This document shows positions 50,989 to 59,880 of a DNA stretch of 64,000 nt, piece after piece; positions within the stretch are counted from its first letter, which is position 1; each line of letters opens with the position of its first letter. The stretch comes from Oceanidesulfovibrio indonesiensis (GTDB lineage: Bacteria > Desulfobacterota > Desulfovibrionia > Desulfovibrionales > Desulfovibrionaceae): assembly GCF_007625075.1 (NCBI RefSeq), contig NZ_QMIE01000004.1:233484-297483 (forward strand). Direction: 5' to 3'. The position numbers and the translations under genes are program-made. The notes below the pieces were generated by a model. That model had not been told where the DNA came from and did no database searches. It was given only the letters and a program-made list of their open reading frames with translations.

Positions 50989-52233
50989 ATGCGCAGAATC
51001 CTCATCATCGGCTCCGGCGCCGGCGGCACCATCGTCGCCAACCAGCTTGTCAAAGAGCTTCCGGACTCGGAATGGTCCATCACCATCATCGACCGCAGCG
51101 ACCGCCACCACTATCAGGCGGGCTGGCTCTTCATCCCCTTCGGCATCTACTCGCTGGAGGATTGCATCAAACCCAAGAAGGAGTTCATTCCCAAGGGGGT
51201 CGATTTCATTCTCGACGAAGTGACGCGCGTGGACACCGAAAACCGCAAGGTGGAAACGCGCATGGCGGCCTACGACTATGACTATCTCATCATCGCCACG
51301 GGCTGCCGGCTCAAGCCGGACGAAGTGGAAGGCATGGAGGAAGGCTGGGGCACGGACATCCACACCTTCTACACGCCGGGCGGCGCTGTGGCCCTGCGCA
51401 AGCCCATGAAATACTTCACCTGCGGCAAGCTTGTAGTGAACATAGCCGAGCTGCCGTACAAATGTCCTATCGCGCCGCTGGAATTCGTGTTCATGGCGGA
51501 CTGGTACTTCACCGCCACCGGCGTGCGCGACGCCGTGGAGATCGAGCTCGTCACCCCGCTGGACGGCGTGTTCACCAAGCCCGTGGCCTCCAAGGCCCTC
51601 GGCGTCATCGCGGAAAAAAAGAAAATCAAGGTGACGCCGCATTTCCAGGTGGCCAAGGTGGATACGAAAAGCAAGACCCTGGAATCCCACGACGGCCGCG
51701 AGGTTGGATATGACCTGCTCGTTTCCATCCCGCCCAACTTCGGAGCCCAGGCCCTGCTCGACTCCGAAATCACCGACCCCATGGGCTACGTGCCCACGGA
51801 CAAGCACACGCTCAAGGCCCAGGGACTGGACCGCGTGTACGTGCTGGGCGACGCCACCAACGTGCCCACGTCCAAGGCCGGCTCCGTGGCCCATTACCAG
51901 TCCTACACCTTGGTCGAAAACCTCATGCGCGAGATCGACGGCCACGATCCCCTGCCCACCTTCGACGGCCACGCCACCTGCTTCCTGGACTCAGGATTCG
52001 AAAAAGCCATCCTTCTGGATTTCAATTACGAAGTGGAACCCCTGCCCGGGAAGTTCCCCTTCCCCGGCCTGGGGCCGTTCACTCTGCTGCGGGAGACCCT
52101 CTCCAACCACTGGGGCAAGATGATGTTCCGCTGGGTGTACTGGAACCTTATGATGAAGGGCCTGGATCTGCCCCTGGAAAGCCAGATGAACCTGGCCGGT
52201 AAAGTGCGCCAGGGCGCTGAATGCAACCTGTAG
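50989..52233 (+). CDS. sqr: sulfide:quinone oxidoreductase
   Basis: Sqr oxidises sulfide and passes electrons to quinone at the membrane. This 414-residue flavoprotein has the FAD motif ILIIGSGAGGTIVANQL at the N-terminus and a second ring YVLGDATNVPTSKAG for the flavin near 285. The redox-active cysteines expected for Sqr are found at C159 (YKCPIAPLEF) and near C331 (HATCFLDSG). C59 and C106 are extra. The N-terminus and length match the family. The DUF1641 gene follows within 11 bp, a common partnership. Confidence 0.85.
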   Translation: MRRILIIGSGAGGTIVANQLVKELPDSEWSITIIDRSDRHHYQAGWLFIPFGIYSLEDCIKPKKEFIPKGVDFILDEVTRVDTENRKVETRMAAYDYDYLIIATGCRLKPDEVEGMEEGWGTDIHTFYTPGGAVALRKPMKYFTCGKLVVNIAELPYKCPIAPLEFVFMADWYFTATGVRDAVEIELVTPLDGVFTKPVASKALGVIAEKKKIKVTPHFQVAKVDTKSKTLESHDGREVGYDLLVSIPPNFGAQALLDSEITDPMGYVPTDKHTLKAQGLDRVYVLGDATNVPTSKAGSVAHYQSYTLVENLMREIDGHDPLPTFDGHATCFLDSGFEKAILLDFNYEVEPLPGKFPFPGLGPFTLLRETLSNHWGKMMFRWVYWNLMMKGLDLPLESQMNLAGKVRQGAECNL

Positions 52234-52243
52234 GAGGTGCGCC

Positions 52244-52927
52244 ATGGAACGCAACGACGAAGTGCTGGAACGGTTGAGCGCTCTCGAAACACAGGTCGCC
52301 CTGCTCGTGGATCGCATCGAGCCGGTGACGCGGTCCGCCAAATCCATGGAGGAGCTGAAGAACGAGCTGACCCCGCGCGTGGAGGAAGGCGTGCGCGCTC
52401 TCATCGTGGAGCTTGCAGACGTGGAGGCCGACTTCCTGCTGGAGGACATGCTCTTTCTGCTCAAAAAAAGCCTGCGCAATATGCGCAACTTCACCTTCAT
52501 GATGGAGTCCATGAGCAACCTCATCGACTTCGCCGTCACAGCCGAGCCTCTGCTCAAAACGACTATCCACGAGTGGATCCAAGAGCTTGGCGAGCTTGAA
52601 AAACGCGGCGTGTTCTCCCTGCTCAAGAAGCAGGTGGGGCTGCTGGAACGCATAGCCGCCGAGTACGGCGAGGAGGACCTGGAGGCCATGAACGAAAGCG
52701 TGGTCGCCATGCTCGGCCTGGTGAAGGAGATGGGCGACGAGAAATCCGCGGCCGTGCTCAAACGCCTAGCCGCCGCGCCGTCCAGGGTGGATATGGACAA
52801 GATCGAGCCCGTCGGGCCGGTGGGCATGCTCAAAGCGGCCCGCGATCCGGACGTGCAGCGCGGCATGGGCGTCATGCTGGAGCTGCTCAAGGCTGTGGGC
52901 AGCAACGGTGCGGGCAAGCAGCCATAG
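52244..52927 (+). CDS. DUF1641 domain protein
   Basis: This 227-residue, mainly helical protein matches DUF1641, often encoded next to sulfide:quinone oxidoreductase or formate dehydrogenase genes. The family signature DPDVQRGMGVMLELLKAVG lies at the C-terminus. It has no clear signal peptide. It starts 10 bp after sqr, so it likely works with it, perhaps as a membrane partner, but its role is unknown. Confidence 0.82.
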   Translation: MERNDEVLERLSALETQVALLVDRIEPVTRSAKSMEELKNELTPRVEEGVRALIVELADVEADFLLEDMLFLLKKSLRNMRNFTFMMESMSNLIDFAVTAEPLLKTTIHEWIQELGELEKRGVFSLLKKQVGLLERIAAEYGEEDLEAMNESVVAMLGLVKEMGDEKSAAVLKRLAAAPSRVDMDKIEPVGPVGMLKAARDPDVQRGMGVMLELLKAVGSNGAGKQP

Positions 52928-53117
52928 GGAAGGCGCTGTGCAAGCCGTCTGCAGTAACCGACGGAATGTTACGCCGCGTAGCTGCACACATTGAAGACCA
53001 ACACGCAACCCCATCAGAAACATCAATACAAATTCCTTTCTCTCTTCTGATCTTTGAATTTTACGCTGCGGGCCGAGCCTCCTATAGGTGGATGAAATCT
53101 ACAAAGGAGGCTCGGCA

Positions 53118-54398
53118 ATGGCTGATTCCGAATACAGGGAGATGTGGGAGAAGCTGGACCTGGATCTGCCCGCACACGACGCGCTGTTGGAGGTTCTGGG
53201 CAAATTCTATGGCGATATTTACATGTCGCAGCAAGGCCGGCTGCAGGGCATGGAGTATCTCGACTTCGTGCTTTCCGAGGTTCACGGCCTGCGCATCAAG
53301 GAGTTGCAGGACGCCAAGGCCGAAGGCCGCAAGATTGTAGGCACGTTCTGCGTGTTCGTGCCGGAGGAAATCACTTTGGCGGCGGATGCCGTGCATGTGG
53401 GGTTGTGCTCCGGAGCGGACGCCGGCACCGAACTCGCCGAACAGCTCGTGCCGCGAAACACCTGCGCGCTCATCAAGTCGTTCATCGGATTCAAACTGGC
53501 CAGGCTCTGCCCGTTCACCGAGTCCTGCGACCTCATCGTGGGCGAGACCACCTGCGACGGCAAAAAAAAGGCGTACGAGGCTTTTGCCGACCATGCGCCA
53601 ATGTACGTCATGGAAGTGCCGCAGCAAAAGCGCGCCTGCGACCGCGAACTCTGGAAATCAGAGGTATTGCGCTACAAGGAAGCTGTCGAGAAGCTCACCG
53701 GCACGACCATCACGGCCGAGCGGCTTAGAAAAGCCATCACGATTGTCAATGACCGCCGCCGCGCCCTGCAGCGGCTGAACGCCTTGAGGTCCGCCAACCC
53801 GGCGCCCATCTCAGGACGCGACGCCCTGCTCATCAACCAGGTCAGCTTCTATGACGATCCGTTGCGCTTCACCCAGTCCATCAACGCCCTCTGCGACCAG
53901 ATCGAAGAACGCATCGCAGCCAGGGAGGGCGTTGCTCCGGCAGATACTCCGCGGCTGCTGCTCTCCGGCTGTCCCATGGCCGTGCCCAACTGGAAGCTCC
54001 CTTACGTTATAGAGAGCGCGGGCGCGGTCATCGTGGGCGAGGAGTCCTGCATCGGCACGCGAAACATCCGCGACCTGGTGGACGAGTCCGGCGAGACGGT
54101 CGAAGATATGCTCGACGCCCTGGTGGACCGCTACCTGAAGATCGATTGCGCCTGTTTCACCCCCAACGACGAACGTATGGACAACGTGGCAGCCATGGCC
54201 CGAGAATACAACGCCGACGGCGTGGTGCAGTACTCGCTCATGTTCTGCCAGCCCTACGGCCACGAGGCAATCAAGCTGGGCAAGCGGCTGGATGCCGAGC
54301 AGATTCCGTCACTCGCCATAGAGACGGACTACTCCATGGAAGACGTGGAGCAGCTCAAAACGCGCGTGGAAGCCTTCACGGAAATGCTCGTCAGATAG
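53118..54398 (+). CDS. 2-hydroxyacyl-CoA dehydratase-like double-cubane protein (DCCP type)
   Basis: This 426-residue protein belongs to the BcrC/HgdB-like family that carries a [4Fe-4S] or double-cubane cluster and is reduced by an ATP-dependent activase. Conserved Cys are in NTCALIKSFIG (C116), RLCPFTESCDLIVGETTCDG (C131, C137, C146) and in LSGCPMAVPNWKL. The pattern fits the double-cubane DCCP/YjiM branch. It catalyses low-potential reductions; the substrate is unknown. ATG at 53118 has AAAGGAGG 7 bp upstream. The activase gene follows after a MITE-like element. Confidence 0.78.
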   Translation: MADSEYREMWEKLDLDLPAHDALLEVLGKFYGDIYMSQQGRLQGMEYLDFVLSEVHGLRIKELQDAKAEGRKIVGTFCVFVPEEITLAADAVHVGLCSGADAGTELAEQLVPRNTCALIKSFIGFKLARLCPFTESCDLIVGETTCDGKKKAYEAFADHAPMYVMEVPQQKRACDRELWKSEVLRYKEAVEKLTGTTITAERLRKAITIVNDRRRALQRLNALRSANPAPISGRDALLINQVSFYDDPLRFTQSINALCDQIEERIAAREGVAPADTPRLLLSGCPMAVPNWKLPYVIESAGAVIVGEESCIGTRNIRDLVDESGETVEDMLDALVDRYLKIDCACFTPNDERMDNVAAMAREYNADGVVQYSLMFCQPYGHEAIKLGKRLDAEQIPSLAIETDYSMEDVEQLKTRVEAFTEMLVR

Positions 54399-54422
54399 AT
54401 AGCGAAGGCCCTCTTCTCGAAC

Positions 54423-54569
54423 AGGCCGTTGAAAAAGTCATTTCCGCAGGCTGTCAATGATGTTCGGATGCAAGGCGCGCAAAAAGATCATAATCCATGA
54501 GTACTTCTGGCGCGTAAGGGTTTGATCCTTTGAAGCGAGACTCAGCAAGCGAACTTTTCCAACAGCCTG
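54423..54569. repeat. MITE-like element with 18-bp terminal inverted repeats
   Basis: CAGGCCGTTGAAAAAGTC (54423-54440) and the reverse complement of AACTTTTCCAACAGCCTG (54552-54569) match at 15 of 18 positions. The 147-bp unit has no gene and lies between the dehydratase stop and the activase ribosome binding site. It looks like a short non-autonomous mobile element. The right end is directly followed by GGAGGTG, the ribosome binding site of the next gene. Confidence 0.65.
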
Positions 54570-54586
54570 CGGAGGTGAAAGACGCC

Positions 54587-55360
54587 ATGATCGCAGGAAT
54601 CGACATAGGCTCGCGCTCCATTGAGCTGGTTTGTCTGCGCGACGGTGAGCGCGTGCTCATGCGGCGGCTGCCGACCACTTTCGATCCGCTCGCCCAGATC
54701 GATTCGTTGCTTGCGGATGTGAAGTGTTCGGCCATAGCCGCCACGGGGTACGGCCGGGCGCTGGCGGCCAAGGCGCTGGCGCAGAACGGCCTGCCAGCCG
54801 TCGAGACAATCACCGAGATCAAGGCATATGCTCTGGGCGCTGCAGCTCTGGCTCCGGAAGCGCGCACCGTGCTGGACATAGGCGGCCAGGACACCAAGGC
54901 GATAAGTCTGGCCGGTGCAGGCCGAGTCCTCAAGTTCGAAATGAACGATCGTTGCGCAGCCGGCACCGGAAAGTTTCTGGAGCACGTGGCCAGCGTCTTT
55001 CAGATCGCCATCGAGGATTTCGGCGCGTATGCGCTCCAGGGGCAGGAGCCGCTGGCCATCAACTCCATGTGCACGGTGTTTGCGGAGACCGAGGCCACTT
55101 CGCTCATGGCGCGGGGATACAAGCCCCAGGATATCGCCCTGGGGCTGCACGCGTCCATCGTGAAACGAACCATGAACATGCTGGGCCGGGTGGGGCTGCA
55201 CCATCCGGTCCTCTTTGCAGGCGGCGTGGCGAACAACCCCTGCGTGGTCAAGCTGGTGACCGAGGCGCTTGGACACGTTCCCATCGTTCCGGATGAGCCG
55301 GAGATGGTCGGCGCTCTGGGCGCAGCTCTGCATGCGGCACGGCTGTCCGTCCCGGCCTGA
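54587..55360 (+). CDS. acyl-CoA dehydratase activase (ATP-dependent reductase partner)
   Basis: This 257-residue ASKHA-fold ATPase reduces the dehydratase-like protein at the cost of ATP. It shows the phosphate-1 motif MIAGIDIGSRSIELVC, the phosphate-2 motif DIGGQDTK, the cluster cysteines in NDRCAAGTGKFLE and SMCTVFAETEATSL, and the late GGVANNPCVVKL. The ATG at 54587 has GGAGGTG at 9 bp. It is the reductase partner of the gene at 53118. A terminator follows at 55452. Confidence 0.85.
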   Translation: MIAGIDIGSRSIELVCLRDGERVLMRRLPTTFDPLAQIDSLLADVKCSAIAATGYGRALAAKALAQNGLPAVETITEIKAYALGAAALAPEARTVLDIGGQDTKAISLAGAGRVLKFEMNDRCAAGTGKFLEHVASVFQIAIEDFGAYALQGQEPLAINSMCTVFAETEATSLMARGYKPQDIALGLHASIVKRTMNMLGRVGLHHPVLFAGGVANNPCVVKLVTEALGHVPIVPDEPEMVGALGAALHAARLSVPA

Positions 55361-55451
55361 TCACTTTGCGGCGCGCACAAAAACTGCCGGAACCATGCGC
55401 CTCCGTTTACTTGCGGAATCCCCTGCTCTATCCGGATCCGGCGTTCAGATC

Positions 55452-55479
55452 GACTGTCCGCCGGACAGTCACGCTTTTT
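55452..55479 (+). terminator. intrinsic terminator after the activase gene
   Basis: GACTGTCC (55452-55459) pairs with GGACAGTC (55463-55470), followed by ACGCTTTTT. It separates the dehydratase unit from the downstream LytTR regulator. Confidence 0.75.
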
Positions 55480-55522
55480 GCCTGCATGGACAAACGCCCG
55501 CTCCGGTCGTATGTCTTGGCGC

Positions 55523-56317
55523 ATGACGATTCGGACGCTCATCGTGGATGACGAGGCGCCGGCGCGCGACGAGCTCGCCTTTCTTCTGGCCGATCACGAA
55601 GACGTGGAGTCCAGACAGGCGGCCACAGCGGATGAGGCGCTCCATCTGCTGGAAACCGAAGGCGCGGACCTCGTGTTCCAGGACATCCAGATGCCTGGCA
55701 TGGGCGGATTCCAGGTGCTGGAACGCTCCCTGGAGCTGGAGCGTCCACCGCTGTTCGTCTTCGTCACCGCCTTTGATCAGTACGCCGTGCGGGCCTTCGA
55801 AGCCGAGGCGCTGGACTACTTGCTCAAACCCGTTTCAGAAGAACGGCTCGCCGCCTGCCTTGACCGGGTTCGACAGCGTTTCGCCACGCACCCCCACGCG
55901 GGGAACGAAGACGGAACCCTGGCCCGGCTGCTCCGGGAGCTTCGCGGCGGCTCAGCCGCCAGGCCCAGCCGCATACCGCTCATCCGCAACGGCCGCATCC
56001 GGTTGACACCGCCCGAGGATGTCCTTTTGTTCGAGGTAGACGGCAAACGGGTGCTTGCTCGCGTAGCGGACGATCCCGAGTACGGCCGCCACCCGTTCCA
56101 CGGGGTTGGCACCATGGCGGCCCTTGAGGAACGCCTGGAAGGCGGATCTTTCTTCCGCATCGGCCGTTCCGCCATGGTGAACCTGAAACGCATTGCGGAA
56201 GTGGCGCCTTATCACAGCGGCAAGTACATCGTCATCCTGGACGACCCGGACCGCACGCAAGTGACCGTAGGGCGCAGTCGCGTAGCCGAGCTGAAGCAGC
56301 GGCTCGGTCTGGCCTGA
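55523..56317 (+). CDS. LytTR-family response regulator
   Basis: This 264-residue response regulator has a receiver domain (1-120) with the phosphorylatable D54 in FQDIQMPGM and the conserved FVTAFDQYAV and LKP (KPV near 110) residues. A LytTR DNA-binding domain follows (about 160-262: RIPLIRNGRIRLTPPEDVLL, FRIGRSAMVNLKRIAEV). This type controls genes by binding direct repeats in front of promoters, such as BtsR/YehT. The kinase gene follows 22 bp later. The ATG at 55523 was chosen over 55478, which would lie inside the terminator. Confidence 0.85.
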   Translation: MTIRTLIVDDEAPARDELAFLLADHEDVESRQAATADEALHLLETEGADLVFQDIQMPGMGGFQVLERSLELERPPLFVFVTAFDQYAVRAFEAEALDYLLKPVSEERLAACLDRVRQRFATHPHAGNEDGTLARLLRELRGGSAARPSRIPLIRNGRIRLTPPEDVLLFEVDGKRVLARVADDPEYGRHPFHGVGTMAALEERLEGGSFFRIGRSAMVNLKRIAEVAPYHSGKYIVILDDPDRTQVTVGRSRVAELKQRLGLA

Positions 56318-56339
56318 GCCGTATCACCCGGGAGAGCCC

Positions 56340-58106
56340 ATGCTTCCTGACTACCTCCCAGAACTGTTCATTATTCTGTCGCAACGTTTCGGCCTGCTCC
56401 TGGCCGGCGGCCTGGCCGTGCTCACGCTCACGCCGATTGGCCGCATCAGCCTCACCCGCAAGCCGTCACGGCGTCTCTGGATCGCGCAGATGCTCATGTT
56501 CGGCCTGTTCGGCATTCTGGGCACATACACGGGCAACGCGGTGTTTCAATCCTACGCCAACCTGCGGGCCATGGGCGTCATCACTGCCGGGCTTTTCGGC
56601 GGGCCTGCCATGGGACTGGGTGCGGGACTCATTGCCGGCGGGCACCGTTATCTCATCGACATCGGCGGATTCAGCGCCCTGCCATGCGCTCTGGCTACCG
56701 TTCTCGAAGGACTCGCAGCCGGCCTGGTGGCCAGGCGGTTGGGCAACCGGCGTCTCCACTGGGGCTGGGCCGGTGGAATCGCCCTGGTGGGCGAGTCTCT
56801 GCATATGGCTCTGGTGCTTCTGCTGTCGCGGCCGCTGGGCGACGCCATTGCACTGGTGCAGATCATCGCGGGTCCCATGATAGTGGTGAACGCCCTGGGC
56901 GCGGCCCTGTTCGTGGAGCTTCTGGCCATGCAGCTGCGCTTCCGGGACAAACGCGACTCGGGCCAGGCCCATCAGATCCTCTCCATCGTCAACCAGACCG
57001 TGGGCATGCTGCGCCGAGGACTCAACCCCGAGTCGGCCCGCGCCACGGCCCGGATCATCTACGACCTCATCCCCGTAGCGGCCGTGGACATCGCCAGCCG
57101 GGATCGCGTGCTTGCCCACGTAGGTGTCGGCGGCGACCACCACACCACTGGCAGCGCCATACGCACCGAAGCCACGAAAAAGGCCATGCAGGACGGCGAA
57201 GGCGTTTTCATCCGCGACCGCAGCGAGATCGGCTGCGATGTGGAGTCCTGCCCACTCACCGAAGCCATTATTGTGCCGCTGCGCAAGTCCTCGCAGATCG
57301 TGGGCTGCCTCAAGCTCTACGGCACGGCGGACAAGCCCCTGGACCACACTCGTTTCGAGCTGGCCAAAGGCCTGGCCGATCTTTTCTCCACGCAGCTGGA
57401 GCTCGAGGACATCCAGATCAAAAACCAGCTCCTGGCCCATGCGGAAATCCGGCGGCTCCAGGCGCAGATCAACCCCCACTTCCTGTTCAACTCCCTGAAC
57501 ACCATCGCCTCCTTCTGCCGAACCTCGCCCAGGCAGGCCCGAGAGTTGTTGCTGGATCTCTCCCACTACATGCGCCAGAGCCTGGACAGTTCCCGCGGCT
57601 TTGTTCCCTTTGCCGAAGAGCTTTCCCGCGTGCGTTCTTACATCTCGATCGAAAAGGCTCGCTTCGGCGAACGGATTCGCTACGAGGAGGACGTGGCGCC
57701 GGAGGCCGAGGCATGGCTGGCCCCGCCACTGCTGGTGCAGCCCCTGGTGGAGAACGGCGTACGCCACGGCGTGCTCGGCCGCGAGTCCGGCGGCGGCGTG
57801 CGACTGACAGCCAGCGTAGAAAACGATCTGCTGCATGTGACCATTGAGGACGACGGCGTTGGCATGGCCCCGGAGACCATTGCCGAGATGCTGACCACAA
57901 CCAACGAGGCCGAGCATCTGGAAGGCGGCATCGGCATGCGCAACTGCAACTCCCGCCTGGAGCAGCTCTTCGGCCCGGAGCACGGACTGAGCATAGAAAG
58001 CGCGCCAGGACGCGGCACCACCGTGCGTATGACCATCCCGAACACAGCCCTCTCCTCGCCGGATGCCGTGCTTGAAGACAGGCAGAACGAGGAATCGGTT
58101 TCCTGA
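56340..58106 (+). CDS. LytS/BtsS-type sensor histidine kinase
   Basis: This 588-residue membrane kinase has the 5TM-Lyt N-terminal domain (FGLFGILGTYTGNAVFQSYA, GLFGGPAMGLGAGLIAGGH), a GAF-like domain (about 215-350), then the His kinase segment QINPHFLFNSLNTIASF (His near 379) and the ATPase part (PLVENGVRHG, GIGMRNCNSRL). The 5TM domain senses extracellular carboxylates in BtsS-like kinases. The gene order with the regulator and the CstA-type transporter suggests it senses pyruvate or a related acid; this is an inference. Confidence 0.85.
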   Translation: MLPDYLPELFIILSQRFGLLLAGGLAVLTLTPIGRISLTRKPSRRLWIAQMLMFGLFGILGTYTGNAVFQSYANLRAMGVITAGLFGGPAMGLGAGLIAGGHRYLIDIGGFSALPCALATVLEGLAAGLVARRLGNRRLHWGWAGGIALVGESLHMALVLLLSRPLGDAIALVQIIAGPMIVVNALGAALFVELLAMQLRFRDKRDSGQAHQILSIVNQTVGMLRRGLNPESARATARIIYDLIPVAAVDIASRDRVLAHVGVGGDHHTTGSAIRTEATKKAMQDGEGVFIRDRSEIGCDVESCPLTEAIIVPLRKSSQIVGCLKLYGTADKPLDHTRFELAKGLADLFSTQLELEDIQIKNQLLAHAEIRRLQAQINPHFLFNSLNTIASFCRTSPRQARELLLDLSHYMRQSLDSSRGFVPFAEELSRVRSYISIEKARFGERIRYEEDVAPEAEAWLAPPLLVQPLVENGVRHGVLGRESGGGVRLTASVENDLLHVTIEDDGVGMAPETIAEMLTTTNEAEHLEGGIGMRNCNSRLEQLFGPEHGLSIESAPGRGTTVRMTIPNTALSSPDAVLEDRQNEESVS

Positions 58107-58193
58107 CCATTGCTTTCAGGCTTTCCTCTTCGCAATTCCCTTTGCGAAAGCAACGGATGTGTTTTCACAGTTCGGGTTCGCCCCTTCCTGGCG

Positions 58194-58223
58194 ACCGTTA
58201 GCGCCCTAAAAGTGTCGATTCGG
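58194..58223 (+). promoter_or_regulatory. candidate LytTR binding direct repeats upstream of the CstA gene
   Basis: ACCGTTAGC (58194-58202) and TCGATTCGG (58215-58223) fit the LytTR consensus ([TA][AC][CA]GTTN[AG][TG]) at 8 and 7 of 9 positions and start 21 bp apart, as expected for sites on one DNA face. A -10-like TATAAA lies at 58257-58262 and no good -35 box is present, as at an activated promoter. Confidence 0.4.
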
Positions 58224-58302
58224 AGACAACGGCTCCCCGGAGTCTGGCCCTCCCTCTATAAAGCGGCAACCGAATCATCACTATTCCAAGGGAGGAGCCT
58301 TT

Positions 58303-59727
58303 ATGTCTTTTTTCTTCATCTGTGTGCTCGCACTGGTTGCCGGCTACTTCGTGTACGGCAAGGTGGTGGAGCGAGTCTTCGTGATCCAGCCGGAACGGCC
58401 AACCCCGTGCTGTGAATACCGCGACGATTGCGACTTCATCCCCATGCCCACCTGGAAGGTGTACTTCATCCAACTTCTGGACATCGCCGGCCTGGGTCCC
58501 ATTTTCGGTCCCATTCTGGGTGCCCTGTACGGACCGTCCGCCCTGCTCTGGATCGTCATCGGCTGCATCTTCGCCGGCGGCGTGCACGACTACATGAGCG
58601 GCATGCTCTCCGTGCGTTCCAAGGGCCAGTCCATTCCGGAGGTTGTGGGCAACTTCATGGGCATGTCCGCCCGGCAGGTGATGCGGGTGTTTTCCGTGAT
58701 CCTGCTGCTGCTCGTGGGCGTGGTTTTCGTGCTGGGGCCGGCCAAACTGCTGGGCCAGATGCTCGGCGTGAACGTCCAACTGCTCGTCGGCATCATCTTC
58801 CTCTATTATTTTCTGGCCACCATCCTGCCCATCTCCACCCTCATCGGCCGACTCTACCCCATTTTCGGCGCGCTTTTGCTGTTCATGTCCGTGGGGGTGG
58901 TCGTGGCCATGGCCGTATCCGGCTACGAGCTGCCCTCGCTGAGTTTCGCCACGAACACGCACCCCGGCGACCAGCCCATCTGGCCGCTGCTGTTCATCAC
59001 CCTGTCCTGCGGCGCCATCAGCGGGTTCCACTCCACTCAGTCACCGCTCATGGCCCGCTGCATACAGCGTGAGGATCGCGGCCGCCTCGTGTTCTACGGC
59101 GCCATGATTGTGGAAGGCATTATCGCACTCATCTGGGCCACGGTGGGTCTGGCCTTCTACGACAACCCGGAAGCCATGCAGGCCGTCATCTCCGCCGGTT
59201 CCCCGGCCGCAGTGGTCAACGAGGTGTGCAACTCCCTGCTCGGCACGGTCGGCGGCTTCCTCGCCATCCTCGGCGTTGTCGTGCTGCCCATCACCAGCGG
59301 CGACACCGCCTTCCGCTCCACCCGCCTCATCCTCGCGGATGCATTCAAAATTCCGCAGGTGCAGGCCGGCAAGCGGCTGCTTATCGCCGTGCCGCTGTTT
59401 GTGATAGCGTTCCTCATCTCCACGCAGGACTTCGCCATCATCTGGCGCTATTTCGGCTGGTCCAACCAGACCCTGGCCACGCTGGTGCTGTGGGCATCAG
59501 CCATCTACTTCGTGCAGAACCGTCGTTTCCACTGGATCGCCACCATTCCGGCCATGTTCATGACCGCCGTTGTCGTGAGCTTCATCCTCCAGGCGCCCAT
59601 CGGCCTCAACCTGCCCCCGGCGCTTTCCAACGGCATCGGCGTTGGCGCGGCTCTGGCCGCCGGCGTGGGATTCTTGATCTACGCAGGACGCTGCTGCAGC
59701 GGCCCGGTCACCGACAGCGCAAGCTGA
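58303..59727 (+). CDS. cstA: CstA-family transporter (pyruvate or carboxylate uptake)
   Basis: This 474-residue membrane protein is of the short carbon starvation protein A type. The start FFFICVLALVAGYFVYGKVV, the conserved FGPILGALYGPSALLWIVIG and HDYMSGMLSVRSKGQSIPEV blocks, and the later AISGFHSTQSPLMARC region are typical. E. coli CstA and BtsT are 700 residues or longer, so this is the shorter version found in many bacteria. Family members take up pyruvate or peptides. GGGAGGAGCC precedes the ATG. The upstream kinase and regulator likely control it. Confidence 0.85.
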   Translation: MSFFFICVLALVAGYFVYGKVVERVFVIQPERPTPCCEYRDDCDFIPMPTWKVYFIQLLDIAGLGPIFGPILGALYGPSALLWIVIGCIFAGGVHDYMSGMLSVRSKGQSIPEVVGNFMGMSARQVMRVFSVILLLLVGVVFVLGPAKLLGQMLGVNVQLLVGIIFLYYFLATILPISTLIGRLYPIFGALLLFMSVGVVVAMAVSGYELPSLSFATNTHPGDQPIWPLLFITLSCGAISGFHSTQSPLMARCIQREDRGRLVFYGAMIVEGIIALIWATVGLAFYDNPEAMQAVISAGSPAAVVNEVCNSLLGTVGGFLAILGVVVLPITSGDTAFRSTRLILADAFKIPQVQAGKRLLIAVPLFVIAFLISTQDFAIIWRYFGWSNQTLATLVLWASAIYFVQNRRFHWIATIPAMFMTAVVVSFILQAPIGLNLPPALSNGIGVGAALAAGVGFLIYAGRCCSGPVTDSAS

Positions 59728-59755
59728 CAAGCTCCTACACGACACCCAAATGTGC

Positions 59756-59782
59756 AGAGCCCGCCTTTCGGCGGGCTCTTTT
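59756..59782 (+). terminator. intrinsic terminator after the CstA gene
   Basis: AGAGCCCGCC (59756-59765) pairs with GGCGGGCTCT (59770-59779) across a TTTC loop, followed by TTT. It is placed 29 bp after the transporter stop codon and lies between convergent genes. Confidence 0.85.
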
Positions 59783-59880
59783 GCGTTTAATGCGTTCAAA
59801 AAGGATCGATTCGACTGCCTGCAGGACGTTCCTACGATGCTCACCTGCCCTTGCCGGGCACTTCCCCGGCATTACGGATA

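Noticed and set aside
55478..55522. longer start for the LytTR regulator
   Set aside because: It begins inside the terminator of the activase gene and adds residues not found in the receiver domain family.
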